Shown here piece after piece: positions 54,189 to 62,849 of a stretch of DNA of 64,000 nucleotides. The stretch covers positions 1 to 64,000 of the forward strand of contig NZ_QBKP01000008.1 in the NCBI RefSeq assembly GCF_003054195.1. The letters run 5' to 3'. Positions within the stretch are counted from its first letter, which is position 1; each line of letters opens with the position of its first letter. The notes under the pieces are model-generated. The model worked only from the letters and a program-made list of their open reading frames with translations. It made no database searches and was not told the DNA's origin. The translations under genes and the position numbers were made by a program. The DNA is from Gemmobacter caeni. GTDB lineage: Bacteria > Pseudomonadota > Alphaproteobacteria > Rhodobacterales > Rhodobacteraceae.

Positions 54189-55190
54189 ATGACTGTCAGA
54201 TTCGGACTTTTGGGCGCAGGTCGCATCGGCAAGGTCCATGCGAAGGCCGTGACCGGCGATCCGCAGGCGCGGCTTGTTGCCGTGGCTGATGCGATGCCCG
54301 GGGCGGCGCAGGCCATTGCGGATCAATACGGCTGTGAGGTGCGCAGCATCGACGCCATTGAACAGGCCGGGGATATCGACGCGGTGGTGATCTGCACCCC
54401 CACCGACACCCATGCCGATCTGATCGAGCGCTTTGTGAAAGCCGGGAAGGCAGTGTTCTGCGAGAAACCCGTCGATCTGAGCCTCGGGCGCGTGAAACAA
54501 TGCCTTGAGGTGGTGCGTCAGCACGACGGCCGACTGATGGTTGGCTTCAACCGTCGTTTCGATCCCCATTTCCGCGCCGTCCGGGCGCAGATCGACGCGG
54601 GCGCGATTGGCGCGGTTGAAATGGTGGTGATCACCAGCCGCGACCCCGGCGCTCCGCCTGTCGATTATATCAAACGCTCGGGCGGCATCTTCCGTGACAT
54701 GACAATCCATGATTTCGACATGGCGCGTTTCCTTCTGGGAGAGGAGGTGACCGAGGTCGCGGCCACCGCCGCCGTGCTGGTCGATCCGGCGATTGGCGCG
54801 GCAGGGGATTATGATTCGGTGCAGGTGCTGCTGAAAACCGCAAGCGGCAGGCAGGCGATGATCTCCAACTCGCGCCGTGCGACCTATGGCTATGACCAAC
54901 GGATCGAGGTGCATGGCTCGGACGGCATGGTTTCAGCCGAAAACCAGCGGCCGGTTTCCATCGAACTGGCGAATGGCCGGGGTTATATCCGCCCGCCGCT
55001 GCATGATTTCTTCATGACCCGCTATACCGAGGCCTATGCAGCGGAAATTGCGGCCTTCATCCAGGCTCTGGCCAGCGGCACGGCAGCGGTGCCCACCGGC
55101 GAGGATGGGTTGATCGCGCTGGCGCTGGCCGATGCGGCGCTGAAATCGGTGGCCGAGAAACGCACCGTTCTGGTCAGCGAAGTGATCTGA
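54189..55190 (+). CDS. iolG: Inositol 2-dehydrogenase-like NAD-dependent oxidoreductase
   Basis: 333 residues. Rossmann start FGLLGAGRIGKVHAKAV, then VVICTPTDTHADLI and the EKPVDLS motif of the GFO/IDH/MocA family. GGIFRDMTIHDFDMARFLLG supplies the catalytic His-Asp region of myo-inositol dehydrogenases, followed by EVTEVAATAAV. No other inositol genes are adjacent, so the substrate could also be a related cyclitol. A ribosome binding site, GAGGACC, precedes the ATG. Confidence 0.82.
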   Translation: MTVRFGLLGAGRIGKVHAKAVTGDPQARLVAVADAMPGAAQAIADQYGCEVRSIDAIEQAGDIDAVVICTPTDTHADLIERFVKAGKAVFCEKPVDLSLGRVKQCLEVVRQHDGRLMVGFNRRFDPHFRAVRAQIDAGAIGAVEMVVITSRDPGAPPVDYIKRSGGIFRDMTIHDFDMARFLLGEEVTEVAATAAVLVDPAIGAAGDYDSVQVLLKTASGRQAMISNSRRATYGYDQRIEVHGSDGMVSAENQRPVSIELANGRGYIRPPLHDFFMTRYTEAYAAEIAAFIQALASGTAAVPTGEDGLIALALADAALKSVAEKRTVLVSEVI

Positions 55191-55207
55191 TCCGGCAGGG
55201 GTGGGGG

Positions 55208-55825
55208 CTATTCGGTCAACAGCCAGTAGCCGCTCACCCCTTCGCCGAGGTTGCGCAAGGTCACGGTGACAAACCCGCTTTCGGGCAGGCTGACCGCACA
55301 TGTGGCGGATATGCCGCTTTGCAGGCACAGCGGCCCCGCCTCTGTGCCGATCTCCAGCGACAGGCGACTGTCACCGTCGCCGATCACCCCGATCTCGGTC
55401 GGGGTGCCGCCATCCAGCGGCAGGCGATAGCTGTGCACCTCGCCCGTCCGCAGCATGGCCGCGCTTTGCCGCAGCGTAACCTTGGGCAGCAGGTCCGCCA
55501 TCGCGGCGGTTTCCTGCAACAGGATGGCCAGTGTCTCGTCCGCCTCGACCGCGACACGGGCGAGTTCCATCAGTGCGGCCGGGTCGCGCGGCGCCGGGCG
55601 GCTGTCAGTACCGCCATCCTTGCCGCCCGTGGCCTCCGGCTTGCGATCAACCACCTGCATCTCGACCCCCGCGGCCAGCCGCGCTGCCGCGATCTGGCTG
55701 AGGCCATCCTGCGCCGCCTCGCCCAGATCGAACAGCCGGTAAGCGGTCACCATCTGGGCCACAGCATCGGCGGCGGCAGGTGTGGCCAGCAGGCTCAGCA
55801 GGGCAGGGGCAAGGAACAGGCGCAT
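55208..55825 (-). CDS. Exported protein of unknown function (205 aa)
   Basis: 205 residues with a cleavable signal (MRLFLAPALLSLLATPAAA) and a soluble mature part. The chain has a charged linker rich in Asp and Gly near 70-85 and a C-terminal beta-rich half with two Cys (PLCLQSG, ATCAVSL) that could form a disulfide. GAGG lies before the ATG. I do not recognise a domain. Convergent with iolG, and divergent from argE. Confidence 0.75.
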   Translation of the reverse strand: MRLFLAPALLSLLATPAAADAVAQMVTAYRLFDLGEAAQDGLSQIAAARLAAGVEMQVVDRKPEATGGKDGGTDSRPAPRDPAALMELARVAVEADETLAILLQETAAMADLLPKVTLRQSAAMLRTGEVHSYRLPLDGGTPTEIGVIGDGDSRLSLEIGTEAGPLCLQSGISATCAVSLPESGFVTVTLRNLGEGVSGYWLLTE

Positions 55826-55878
55826 CGGAACCTCGGGAAAGCGACCCGCGCGACACTGCCAGCAAGCCCCGGCGAAGA

Positions 55879-55913
55879 AAAGCCCGAAGCGGCGCTTCGC
55901 TGATCCGGGCTTT
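55879..55913. promoter_or_regulatory. Nested inverted repeat in the divergent space before argE
   Basis: AAAGCCCG at 55879-55886 pairs with CGGGCTTT at 55906-55913, and a second, inner hairpin GAAGC-GGC-GCTTC sits at 55886-55898. The structure lies between the start of the exported protein (55825) and argE (55967), so it is transcribed in the leader of one of them. A terminator-like attenuator or an operator is possible. Confidence 0.35.
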
Positions 55914-55966
55914 CGCACCGCCGCCGGGCCGGTTATTTGTGCATACAAAATGAAAGGGAGCCCGCG

Positions 55967-57115
55967 ATGCGTGACATCTTTGCCCGGCTGATGGGATTCG
56001 ACACCACAAGCGCCAAGCCGAATATCGCGCTGATGCATTATGTGCGCGATCTGCTGGCGGGCGCGGGGATCGAGGCGACGCTGATCCCCGACGCGGGCGG
56101 CGGCAAGGCCAACCTCTTTGCCACGGTCGGGCCTGCGGGCATGGGCGGCGTGATGCTGTCGGGGCACACGGATGTCGTGCCGGTGGACGGGCAGGCCTGG
56201 ACCAAGCCGCCTTTTCACCTGACCGAGGAGGACGGCCGTTTCTACGGTCGGGGCGCCGCGGATATGAAGGGTTTCTGCGCGCTGGCCATCGAGGCGATGC
56301 TGAAAGCGGCGCGACGCCCCCTGAAGGTGCCGCTGCATCTGGCGCTGTCCTATGACGAGGAAATCGGCTGCATGGGCGTGCGATCCATGGTCGAGATGCT
56401 GGCGCAGGCGCCGGTGAAGCCACGTTTCTGCATCGTGGGCGAGCCGACGGCGATGCAGGTGGCCACCGGCCACAAGGGCAAGGTGGCATTGCGCGCGACC
56501 TGCACGGGGCGCGAGGGGCATTCGGCGCTGGCACCGCTGGCGCTGAATGCCCTGCATCTGGCGGCAGATTTTCTGGGTGAGGTGCGCGCACTTCAGGCCC
56601 GCGTTGCGGCCAGCGGGTTGCGCGACGGTGATTATGACGTGCCTTATACCACGCTCCATGTCGGCAAGATGCAGGGCGGCGTGCAGGTCAATATCGTGCC
56701 CAACCGCGCCACGCTGGACTTCGAAATCCGCAGCCTTGCGGGCGACGACCCGGAAACGCTGATCGCCGAATTGCGCACGGGCGCCGAACGTATCGTGGCG
56801 CCCTTGCGAGCCGAGTTTCCCGAAGCTGCGATAACGGTGGAGCGGCTGTGGGATTATCCGGGCCTTGGCACGCCCTCCGATGCGGAGGTGGTGAATTTCG
56901 TCAAGGGCCTGACCGGGGCAAACGGCACGATCAAGGTGGCCTTCGGCACAGAAGGCGGGCTGTTCTCGCGCGATGTAGGGGTGCCGACAGTGATCTGCGG
57001 CCCTGGCTCGATGGCGCAGGGCCACAAGCCCGACGAGTTCGTTACGGTGGAACAGATGGAACGTGGGCAAGCGATGCTGGAGGCGCTGCTGGTGAGGCTG
57101 GAAACGGGTTTCTGA
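55967..57115 (+). CDS. argE: Acetylornithine deacetylase
   Basis: 382 residues, M20 metallopeptidase fold. Metal ligands lie in SGHTDVVPVDGQ, then GRGAADMKGFCA, YDEEIGCMGVR with the catalytic Glu pair, GEPTAMQ and the C-terminal GPGSMAQGHKPDEF. It releases acetate from N-acetylornithine in arginine synthesis. I start it at MRDIFARL with GGGAG upstream. Followed by mnmH. Confidence 0.87.
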   Translation: MRDIFARLMGFDTTSAKPNIALMHYVRDLLAGAGIEATLIPDAGGGKANLFATVGPAGMGGVMLSGHTDVVPVDGQAWTKPPFHLTEEDGRFYGRGAADMKGFCALAIEAMLKAARRPLKVPLHLALSYDEEIGCMGVRSMVEMLAQAPVKPRFCIVGEPTAMQVATGHKGKVALRATCTGREGHSALAPLALNALHLAADFLGEVRALQARVAASGLRDGDYDVPYTTLHVGKMQGGVQVNIVPNRATLDFEIRSLAGDDPETLIAELRTGAERIVAPLRAEFPEAAITVERLWDYPGLGTPSDAEVVNFVKGLTGANGTIKVAFGTEGGLFSRDVGVPTVICGPGSMAQGHKPDEFVTVEQMERGQAMLEALLVRLETGF

Positions 57116-57157
57116 CCCCCGTTGCGCCGTGCCCCGCGCAGCCCTAGTGTCGCGCCC

Positions 57158-58207
57158 ATGGCCATTACGCTTTCTTCCCTGACCGATGTGGCGGCGCTCG
57201 GGTTCGATACGATCATCGACGTGCGCTCGCCTGCCGAATGGGCCGAGGATCACATCCCCGGCGCCATCAGCCTGCCGGTGCTGAGCAATGAGGAACGCGC
57301 CATCGTCGGCACGATCTACAAGCAGGAAAGCCCGTTCAGGGCGCGCAGGATCGGCGGCGCGCTGGTGGCGCGCAATGCCGCGGCGCATCTGGAAGGCCCG
57401 CTGGCCGACAAGGATGGCGGCTGGCGTCCGCTGGTCTATTGCTGGCGCGGCGGCATGCGGTCAGGCTCTTTCGCCACCATCCTCAAAAGCGTGGGCTGGC
57501 GGGCGGATGTGGTGGAGGGCGGCTATCGCAGCTGGCGGCGGCTGGTGGTGGAACAGGTCTATGACCGCCCGGTCGCCAGCCCGGTGGTGCTGCTCGACGG
57601 CAATACCGGGTCTGCCAAGACCGAGCTTCTGGCGCTGCTGAAGACGCGGGGCGCGCAGGTGATCGACCTTGAAGGGCTGGCGCGGCATCGCGGCTCGCTG
57701 TTCGGCGCCATGCCGGGCGGGCAGCCTTCGCAGAAGGCTTTCGAGGGCGCGCTGGCGCTGGAACTCGCGCGGCTCGACCCTGCGCGCCCGGTGCTGGTGG
57801 AGGCCGAAAGCGCCAAAGTCGGTCAATGCCGCCTGCCACCGCGCCTGTGGCGTGCCATGGTGGCAGCCCCCCGGATCGAGATCGCGGCACCGCGCGCCGA
57901 ACGCGCCGCCTATCTGGCCCGCGCCTATGCCGACCTGAGTGCCGATCCGGCGCGGCTGTCCGCCACGCTGGCGCTGCTGCGGCCGCTGCACGCGGCCGAG
58001 CGCGTTGAAAGCTGGCAGGAACTGGCCGCGACCGGCGCGCATGAGGCGCTGGCCCACAGCCTGATGGCACACCATTACGATCCGCGCTATGCCAAGCACC
58101 GCGCCCGTATGGAGGTGCCGCGCCAGGTGGTGGAGGCCGAAAGCCTCCGCCCCGGGGCGCTGCCCGATCTGGCCGGGGCGATCCTCGCCCGGCTGGGCAC
58201 CTTCTGA
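57158..58207 (+). CDS. mnmH: tRNA 2-selenouridine/geranyl-2-thiouridine synthase
   Basis: 349 residues. The N-terminal rhodanese domain has the catalytic Cys95 in VYCWRGGMRSG. The C-terminal part has a P-loop LDGNTGSAKTELL. MnmH replaces sulfur by selenium (or geranylates) in wobble 2-thiouridine of Lys, Glu and Gln tRNAs. It needs selenophosphate from SelD, not seen in this window. The start MAITLSSLTD follows 42 bp after argE. Confidence 0.88.
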   Translation: MAITLSSLTDVAALGFDTIIDVRSPAEWAEDHIPGAISLPVLSNEERAIVGTIYKQESPFRARRIGGALVARNAAAHLEGPLADKDGGWRPLVYCWRGGMRSGSFATILKSVGWRADVVEGGYRSWRRLVVEQVYDRPVASPVVLLDGNTGSAKTELLALLKTRGAQVIDLEGLARHRGSLFGAMPGGQPSQKAFEGALALELARLDPARPVLVEAESAKVGQCRLPPRLWRAMVAAPRIEIAAPRAERAAYLARAYADLSADPARLSATLALLRPLHAAERVESWQELAATGAHEALAHSLMAHHYDPRYAKHRARMEVPRQVVEAESLRPGALPDLAGAILARLGTF

Positions 58208-58300
58208 CCCCCACCCCGTCAGGTTTGCAATGCAACCTGTCGCATTTCCGCTCGCCATTGCCTGCCGCCGTGGCATGCTGGCGCGAACAGGGAGACGCAG

Positions 58301-58342
58301 ATGACACCGATGACTTTGCTCCGTATGCGGGCGGCCGACTGA
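58301..58342 (+). CDS. 13-codon leader ORF overlapping the sdaA start
   Basis: ATG 58301, behind CAGGGAGACGCAG, reads MTPMTLLRMRAAD and stops with TGA at 58340-58342, whose last base is the A of the sdaA ATG (TGATG). The leader has the good ribosome binding site, while sdaA itself has none, so sdaA is probably translated by re-initiation. The leader peptide has no Ser or Gly run, so classical attenuation is not indicated. Confidence 0.5.
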   Translation: MTPMTLLRMRAAD

Positions 58343-59715
58343 TGTTCCTTTCGGTTTTCGACATGTTCAAGGTCGGCATCGGGCCGTCCTCCTCGCATAC
58401 GATGGGGCCGATGGTCGCTGCCGCGCGGTTCTTGCAAACCCTGCGTAACAGCCCGTTCCATGCCCATGGGCTGCGCGCCTCGCTGCATGGCTCGCTGGCC
58501 TTCACAGGCGTCGGTCACGCGACCGACCGTGCCACCATTCTTGGCCTCGCCGGGTTTGAACCCGCCAGCTACGACCATGACAAGGCCGAGGCCACGCTGG
58601 CCGCAATCCATGAGACGCGGACCATCTCGCCTCCCGGTCTTGGCACGCTGGTCTTTGACCCGAAAACCGACATGGTGTTTGACTACGGCCCCTCGCTGCC
58701 CGGCCATGCCAATGGTATGATCCTGCGCGCGACCGATGCGCAGGGCGATGTGATCCTTGAGGAAACCTATTATTCCATCGGCGGCGGCTTCGTGCTGACC
58801 GCTGCGGAACTGACGGCGGGCGAGGCGGCAAAACCGAAGGCAAGCTGCCCTTACCCGTTCGAAAGTGCCGCGCAGATGCTGGAAATGGCGCGCGAGTCGG
58901 GCCTCAGCATCGCGCAGATGAAGATGAAGAACGAACTTTGCTTCCGCAGCGAGGCCGAGATCAGGGCTGGCATCGCCCGGCTGTGGGAGGTGATGAACAA
59001 CTGCATCACCCGCGGCATGGCGGGCGAGGGCATCCTGCCCGGCGGTCTGAAGGTGCGCCGCCGGGCCAAGGGGATCCATGAGGCGCTGGAGGCCGAACGC
59101 GGTCTGAACATGACCGCGCCGCATACGATCAACGACTGGATGTCGCTTTATGCCATGGCGGTGAACGAGGAAAACGCCGCTGGTGGTCAGGTGGTGACCG
59201 CGCCGACCAACGGGGCGGCCGGCGTGCTGCCCGCCGTGTTGCGCTATTACCTTGACCATGTGCCGGGGGCGACCACGTCGAAGATCCCTGATTTCCTGCT
59301 GACGGCTTCGGCCATCGGGGGCTTGTGCAAGCATAATGCCAGCATCTCGGGGGCCGAATGCGGCTGTCAGGCCGAGGTCGGCAGTGCCGCGGCCATGGCG
59401 GCGGCGGGGCTTTGCGCCGTGATGGGCGGAACGCCGGAACAGGTGGAAAACGCTGCTGAAATTGCGCTGGAGCATCACCTCGGCATGACCTGCGACCCGG
59501 TGAAGGGGCTGGTGCAGGTGCCTTGCATCGAACGGAACGGGCTGGGCGCGATCAAGGCGGTTTCTGCCGCGAGCCTGTCCCTGCGCGGCGATGGCCAGCA
59601 TCTTGTCAGCCTTGACGTCTGTATCGAGACCATGCGCCAGACCGGCCATGACATGCACGAGAAATACAAGGAAACCTCGCTGGGCGGTCTGGCCGTCAAC
59701 GTGCCGAACTGCTGA
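58342..59715 (+). CDS. sdaA: L-serine ammonia-lyase
   Basis: 457 residues, single-chain form with [4Fe-4S] cluster. The start MFLSVFDMFKVGIGPSSSHT is invariant in the family and fixes the ATG. Cluster Cys occur in GGLCKHNASISGAECGCQAE and MTCDPVKGLVQVPC. It converts serine to pyruvate and ammonia. Behind the 13-codon leader ORF. Two tandem palindromes follow the stop. Confidence 0.92.
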   Translation: MFLSVFDMFKVGIGPSSSHTMGPMVAAARFLQTLRNSPFHAHGLRASLHGSLAFTGVGHATDRATILGLAGFEPASYDHDKAEATLAAIHETRTISPPGLGTLVFDPKTDMVFDYGPSLPGHANGMILRATDAQGDVILEETYYSIGGGFVLTAAELTAGEAAKPKASCPYPFESAAQMLEMARESGLSIAQMKMKNELCFRSEAEIRAGIARLWEVMNNCITRGMAGEGILPGGLKVRRRAKGIHEALEAERGLNMTAPHTINDWMSLYAMAVNEENAAGGQVVTAPTNGAAGVLPAVLRYYLDHVPGATTSKIPDFLLTASAIGGLCKHNASISGAECGCQAEVGSAAAMAAAGLCAVMGGTPEQVENAAEIALEHHLGMTCDPVKGLVQVPCIERNGLGAIKAVSAASLSLRGDGQHLVSLDVCIETMRQTGHDMHEKYKETSLGGLAVNVPNC

Positions 59716-59741
59716 TCCCCGCACCGCTGCCGGGGCCGGGC

Positions 59742-59790
59742 GCAAATTTCTTGCGCAAGAAATTTGCAAATTCGTTTGGAACGAATTTGC
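59742..59790. repeat. Two overlapping perfect palindromes, terminator-like repeat
   Basis: The first, 59742-59767, is a perfect 26-bp palindrome whose half is GCAAATTTCTTGC. The second, 59766-59790, has arms GCAAATTCGTT and AACGAATTTGC around TGG. They share the GC at 59766-59767. The GCAAA-TTTGC frame is the same as in the hairpin at 14959-14989. They follow sdaA by 26 bp. Confidence 0.65.
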
Positions 59791-59858
59791 CGCGCCTGAC
59801 CCCTGCGGTGGTCGCTTCCGGCTTGGACCTGCCTGCCGGGCCGGGCTAGACAGGGACC

Positions 59859-60785
59859 ATGACACAAGATCGTATCCTCCCCGGCGTTCTGCTGATGATC
59901 GCCTTCTGTGTGCTTGCGCCGCTTCTGGATGTGGCCTCGAAACTGGCGACCGCGACCATCCCGGTGGGGCAGGTGACGCTGGCCCGTTTCGTCGTGCAGG
60001 GGGCCCTGATGCTGCCCATCGCACTCGCCCTTGGCAGTGCCTGGCGGATGAGCGCACGGATGGCGGGGCTGGTCATGCTGCGCGCGCTGTTTCTGGTGCT
60101 CTCTACCTATTGCTTCATCGCGGCCATTGCGATCATGCCGATTGCCGATGCGCTGGCCATCGTCTTTGTGGAGCCGTTCATCCTGCTGTTCCTTGGCCGT
60201 TTGCTGTTCGGCGATGAGGTCGGGCCGCGCCGTATCGCGGCCTCGGTCGTGGGGTTTGGCGGCGCGCTGCTGGTGATCCAGCCTGCCTTCGCCACCTTCG
60301 GCGCGGTCACGCTTTATCCGCTGGGTACGGCGTTTCTGTTCGCCTTTTACATGCTGGTGACCAGGGCGATGTCGACGGGGATGCACCCGGTCGCGATGCA
60401 GCTTCATACCTCGCTGGCGGGGATCGTCCTGTGCCTGCCGGTGATCCTCTGGGCCGAGGGGACGGGCATCGCCGGCCTTGATCCGGTCTGGCCCGAGGGG
60501 CTGGCATGGCTCTGGCTCTTCGGGGTCGGCTTCTGGGCCGGGGTCAGCCATATGTGCATGACCTATGCGCTGAAATTCGCGCCTTCGGCTACGCTGGCGC
60601 CGCTGCACTATTTTGAAATCGTGGTGGCGGTGGCGCTGGGCTATCTGGTGTTCGGCGATTTCCCGAATGCGATGACCTGGGCGGGGATCGTGGTCATCAC
60701 CGGATCGGGGCTTTATGTCATCTGGCGCGAGCGGCTGGGGGCCAAGGCCCGCGCCACCCGCAGCCTGACGGATGCGAGCTTCTAG
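59859..60785 (+). CDS. EamA/DMT-family exporter 2
   Basis: 308 residues, ten hydrophobic helices in two EamA repeats (LLDVASKLATATIPVGQVTL in the first, FAPSATLAPLHYFEIVVAVA in the second). It resembles metabolite exporters of the drug/metabolite superfamily. Separate from exporter 1 at 31807 in sequence. Converges with meaB. Confidence 0.84.
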   Translation: MTQDRILPGVLLMIAFCVLAPLLDVASKLATATIPVGQVTLARFVVQGALMLPIALALGSAWRMSARMAGLVMLRALFLVLSTYCFIAAIAIMPIADALAIVFVEPFILLFLGRLLFGDEVGPRRIAASVVGFGGALLVIQPAFATFGAVTLYPLGTAFLFAFYMLVTRAMSTGMHPVAMQLHTSLAGIVLCLPVILWAEGTGIAGLDPVWPEGLAWLWLFGVGFWAGVSHMCMTYALKFAPSATLAPLHYFEIVVAVALGYLVFGDFPNAMTWAGIVVITGSGLYVIWRERLGAKARATRSLTDASF

Positions 60786-60827
60786 GCGGGTTAGAGTGCC
60801 AATCCTGCGGACGCCAGCCTTGCAGGA

Positions 60828-61802
60828 TCAGGCGCCGAGTTGCCCCAGCAGTTCCGCCGCCGCCTCGTCCGGGGTGCGGCGGCCTTCGGCGACCTGCGCA
60901 CCCAGCGCGTGCAAAACGCCGCGCATCGGTTCGCGGGTCAGGCGGGCAAGGAGGCCCTGACGCACCTCTTCCTCGAACCAGTGGCGGGCCTGTGCGGCGC
61001 GGCGGCTGTCCCAATGGCCATGGTCGCGGCGCCATGCGGCCAGGGTCTGCATCTCCTCCCAGGCCTGCGCCAGCCCATTTTCCTCCAGCGCCGAAACGGT
61101 CAGCGCCTTGGGAAAGCCCTCGGGGTCCTGCGGGCGGCGGCGCAACAGGCGCAGGGCGCCTGCGTAATCGGCCTGCGTCCGCATCGCGGCGGGTTTCAGG
61201 TCGCCATCGGCCTTGTTCACGAGGATGAGGTCCGCCATTTCCATGATGCCGCGCTTGACGCCCTGCAATTCGTCGCCCCCCGCCGGGGCGAGCAGCAGAA
61301 GAAACAGGTCGCACATCTCGGCCACCATGGTTTCGGACTGTCCGACACCGACGGTTTCGATCAGCACCACGTCATAGCCCGCGGCCTCGCACAGGGCGAC
61401 GGCCTCGCGGGTGCGGCGCGCGACGCCGCCAAGGTGGGTCTGGCTGGGGGAGGGGCGGATGAAGGCCATGGGATCGCGGCTCAGCCGTTCCATCCGGGTC
61501 TTGTCGCCAAGGATCGACCCGCCTGAGCGGGCAGAGGACGGATCGACCGCCAGAACCGCGACGCGCAAGCCTTGCGCGGTCAGGAAACAGCCGAAACTTT
61601 CGATGAAGGTCGATTTGCCGACGCCGGGCGTGCCCGACAGCCCGATGCGCAGCGCCTGCCGTCCGGCACGGGCGACCTCGGCCACCAGCGCGCGGGCCTG
61701 CGCGCGGTGATCCTCGCGCGCGCTTTCCACCAGTGTGATGGCACGGGCAAGGGTGCGGCGGTCGCCGGATTTCACGGCTTCGGCAAGAATTGTTACATCC
61801 AT
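60828..61802 (-). CDS. meaB: Methylmalonyl-CoA mutase-associated GTPase MeaB
   Basis: 324 residues. P-loop [19 protein letters not shown], switch segments [19 protein letters not shown] and [20 protein letters not shown], and the NKADGD base motif. MeaB is the chaperone that loads and protects the B12 cofactor of methylmalonyl-CoA mutase. The mutase genes are not in the window. I use the ATG at 61800-61802, reading [17 protein letters not shown]. Confidence 0.9.
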   Translation of the reverse strand: MDVTILAEAVKSGDRRTLARAITLVESAREDHRAQARALVAEVARAGRQALRIGLSGTPGVGKSTFIESFGCFLTAQGLRVAVLAVDPSSARSGGSILGDKTRMERLSRDPMAFIRPSPSQTHLGGVARRTREAVALCEAAGYDVVLIETVGVGQSETMVAEMCDLFLLLLAPAGGDELQGVKRGIMEMADLILVNKADGDLKPAAMRTQADYAGALRLLRRRPQDPEGFPKALTVSALEENGLAQAWEEMQTLAAWRRDHGHWDSRRAAQARHWFEEEVRQGLLARLTREPMRGVLHALGAQVAEGRRTPDEAAAELLGQLGA

Positions 61803-61983
61803 CGTCTGTTCCGGGCGTCTGAAGGCGATCAGGGGCGGTCGGGGCGCCGGTCTCGGCAAGGAGGGGCCGATCACGGGCTTGTCGGGATGTAATGCCCGTT
61901 TGATCCGATATATTCCAGTGCCGAAGGCGACGGATTGGCGGCGGCAGCCGCCCCGGCGCCGTGCGCAGGAATGGAGTGGTAGG

Positions 61984-62712
61984 GTGAAAGCAGGAATTTC
62001 GCGGGCGCTGTGCGCCGGGCTCATGGCCGCCGCTGTGATGGCGGCCCCGGCACGGGCTGAGCAGGCGCAGTTCGACTTCGTGTTGAAAGGCATTACCGCA
62101 GGCAGCCTGACCTGGAGCGGTGAGGGCCTGCCCGGTGGCGGCTATGCGGTGGCGGGGCGGTTGCAGACCACCGGCCTCGCGGCGCTGCTGAAGAAGGTGC
62201 GCTATGACGCGAAATCGCGTGGCCGCATCACCGCCAAGGGCAGCTATCAGCCGCAATCCTATACCGAGGATGCTGATACCGGACGGCGCCAGTCGCAGGT
62301 TGTGATGACCTGGGCCAGCGGTATCCCGACCATCAAGACCTACAACCCGCCGCGCAATCCGCGCCCCTATGACATCGACCCGGCGGCGCAGAAGGGGTCT
62401 GTCGATCCGCTGACGGCGATGTTCGCCACGCTGCGCGATGTTAAGGCGGGCGAGGAATGCCGCGTCAGCGTCAACATGTTTGACGGGCGCCGCGCCAGCC
62501 GGCTGAGCCTTTCGGCCCCGAAAGCCAATGGCGACAAGGTGACCTGCGCGGGCGAATACCGCCGTGTCGCCGGTTTCTCGCCGGAGGATATGGCAGAAAA
62601 GACCCGTTTCCCCTTTACCCTGACCTATGAACCGGCGGGTAACGGGATGATGCGGGTCGTGGAGGTGGCGACAGACACGCTTTACGGCAAGGCCCGTCTG
62701 GTGCGCCGCTGA
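61984..62712 (+). CDS. DUF3108 family exported protein
   Basis: 242 residues from a GTG at 61984, with GGAG eight to eleven bases upstream. A signal peptide ([25 protein letters not shown]) precedes a soluble beta-rich domain with [18 protein letters not shown] at the start and [20 protein letters not shown] in the middle, both typical of DUF3108. Periplasmic, role unknown. Two Cys (GEECRVS, KVTCAGE) may pair. A hairpin follows the stop. Confidence 0.84.
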   Translation: MKAGISRALCAGLMAAAVMAAPARAEQAQFDFVLKGITAGSLTWSGEGLPGGGYAVAGRLQTTGLAALLKKVRYDAKSRGRITAKGSYQPQSYTEDADTGRRQSQVVMTWASGIPTIKTYNPPRNPRPYDIDPAAQKGSVDPLTAMFATLRDVKAGEECRVSVNMFDGRRASRLSLSAPKANGDKVTCAGEYRRVAGFSPEDMAEKTRFPFTLTYEPAGNGMMRVVEVATDTLYGKARLVRR

Positions 62713-62728
62713 TCCCCCGTTCAGGGGA

Positions 62729-62755
62729 GGCGGCGGGATTTTCCGTCCCGCCGCC
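62729..62755 (+). terminator. Strong 10-bp GC hairpin behind the DUF3108 gene
   Basis: GGCGGCGGGA at 62729-62738 pairs perfectly with TCCCGCCGCC at 62746-62755 around TTTTCCG, 17 bp after the stop. There is no downstream T-run, as is common at high GC. It separates the DUF3108 gene from the RTX gene. Confidence 0.55.
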
Positions 62756-62849
62756 ACTCCGAATCACGCTACCCTCGGGTCGTTGATGCCCGGATCGCAT
62801 TTTGGGTCGGGCCAAAGTCATTTGACCAGACAGCCTGCGGGGGCATGCA

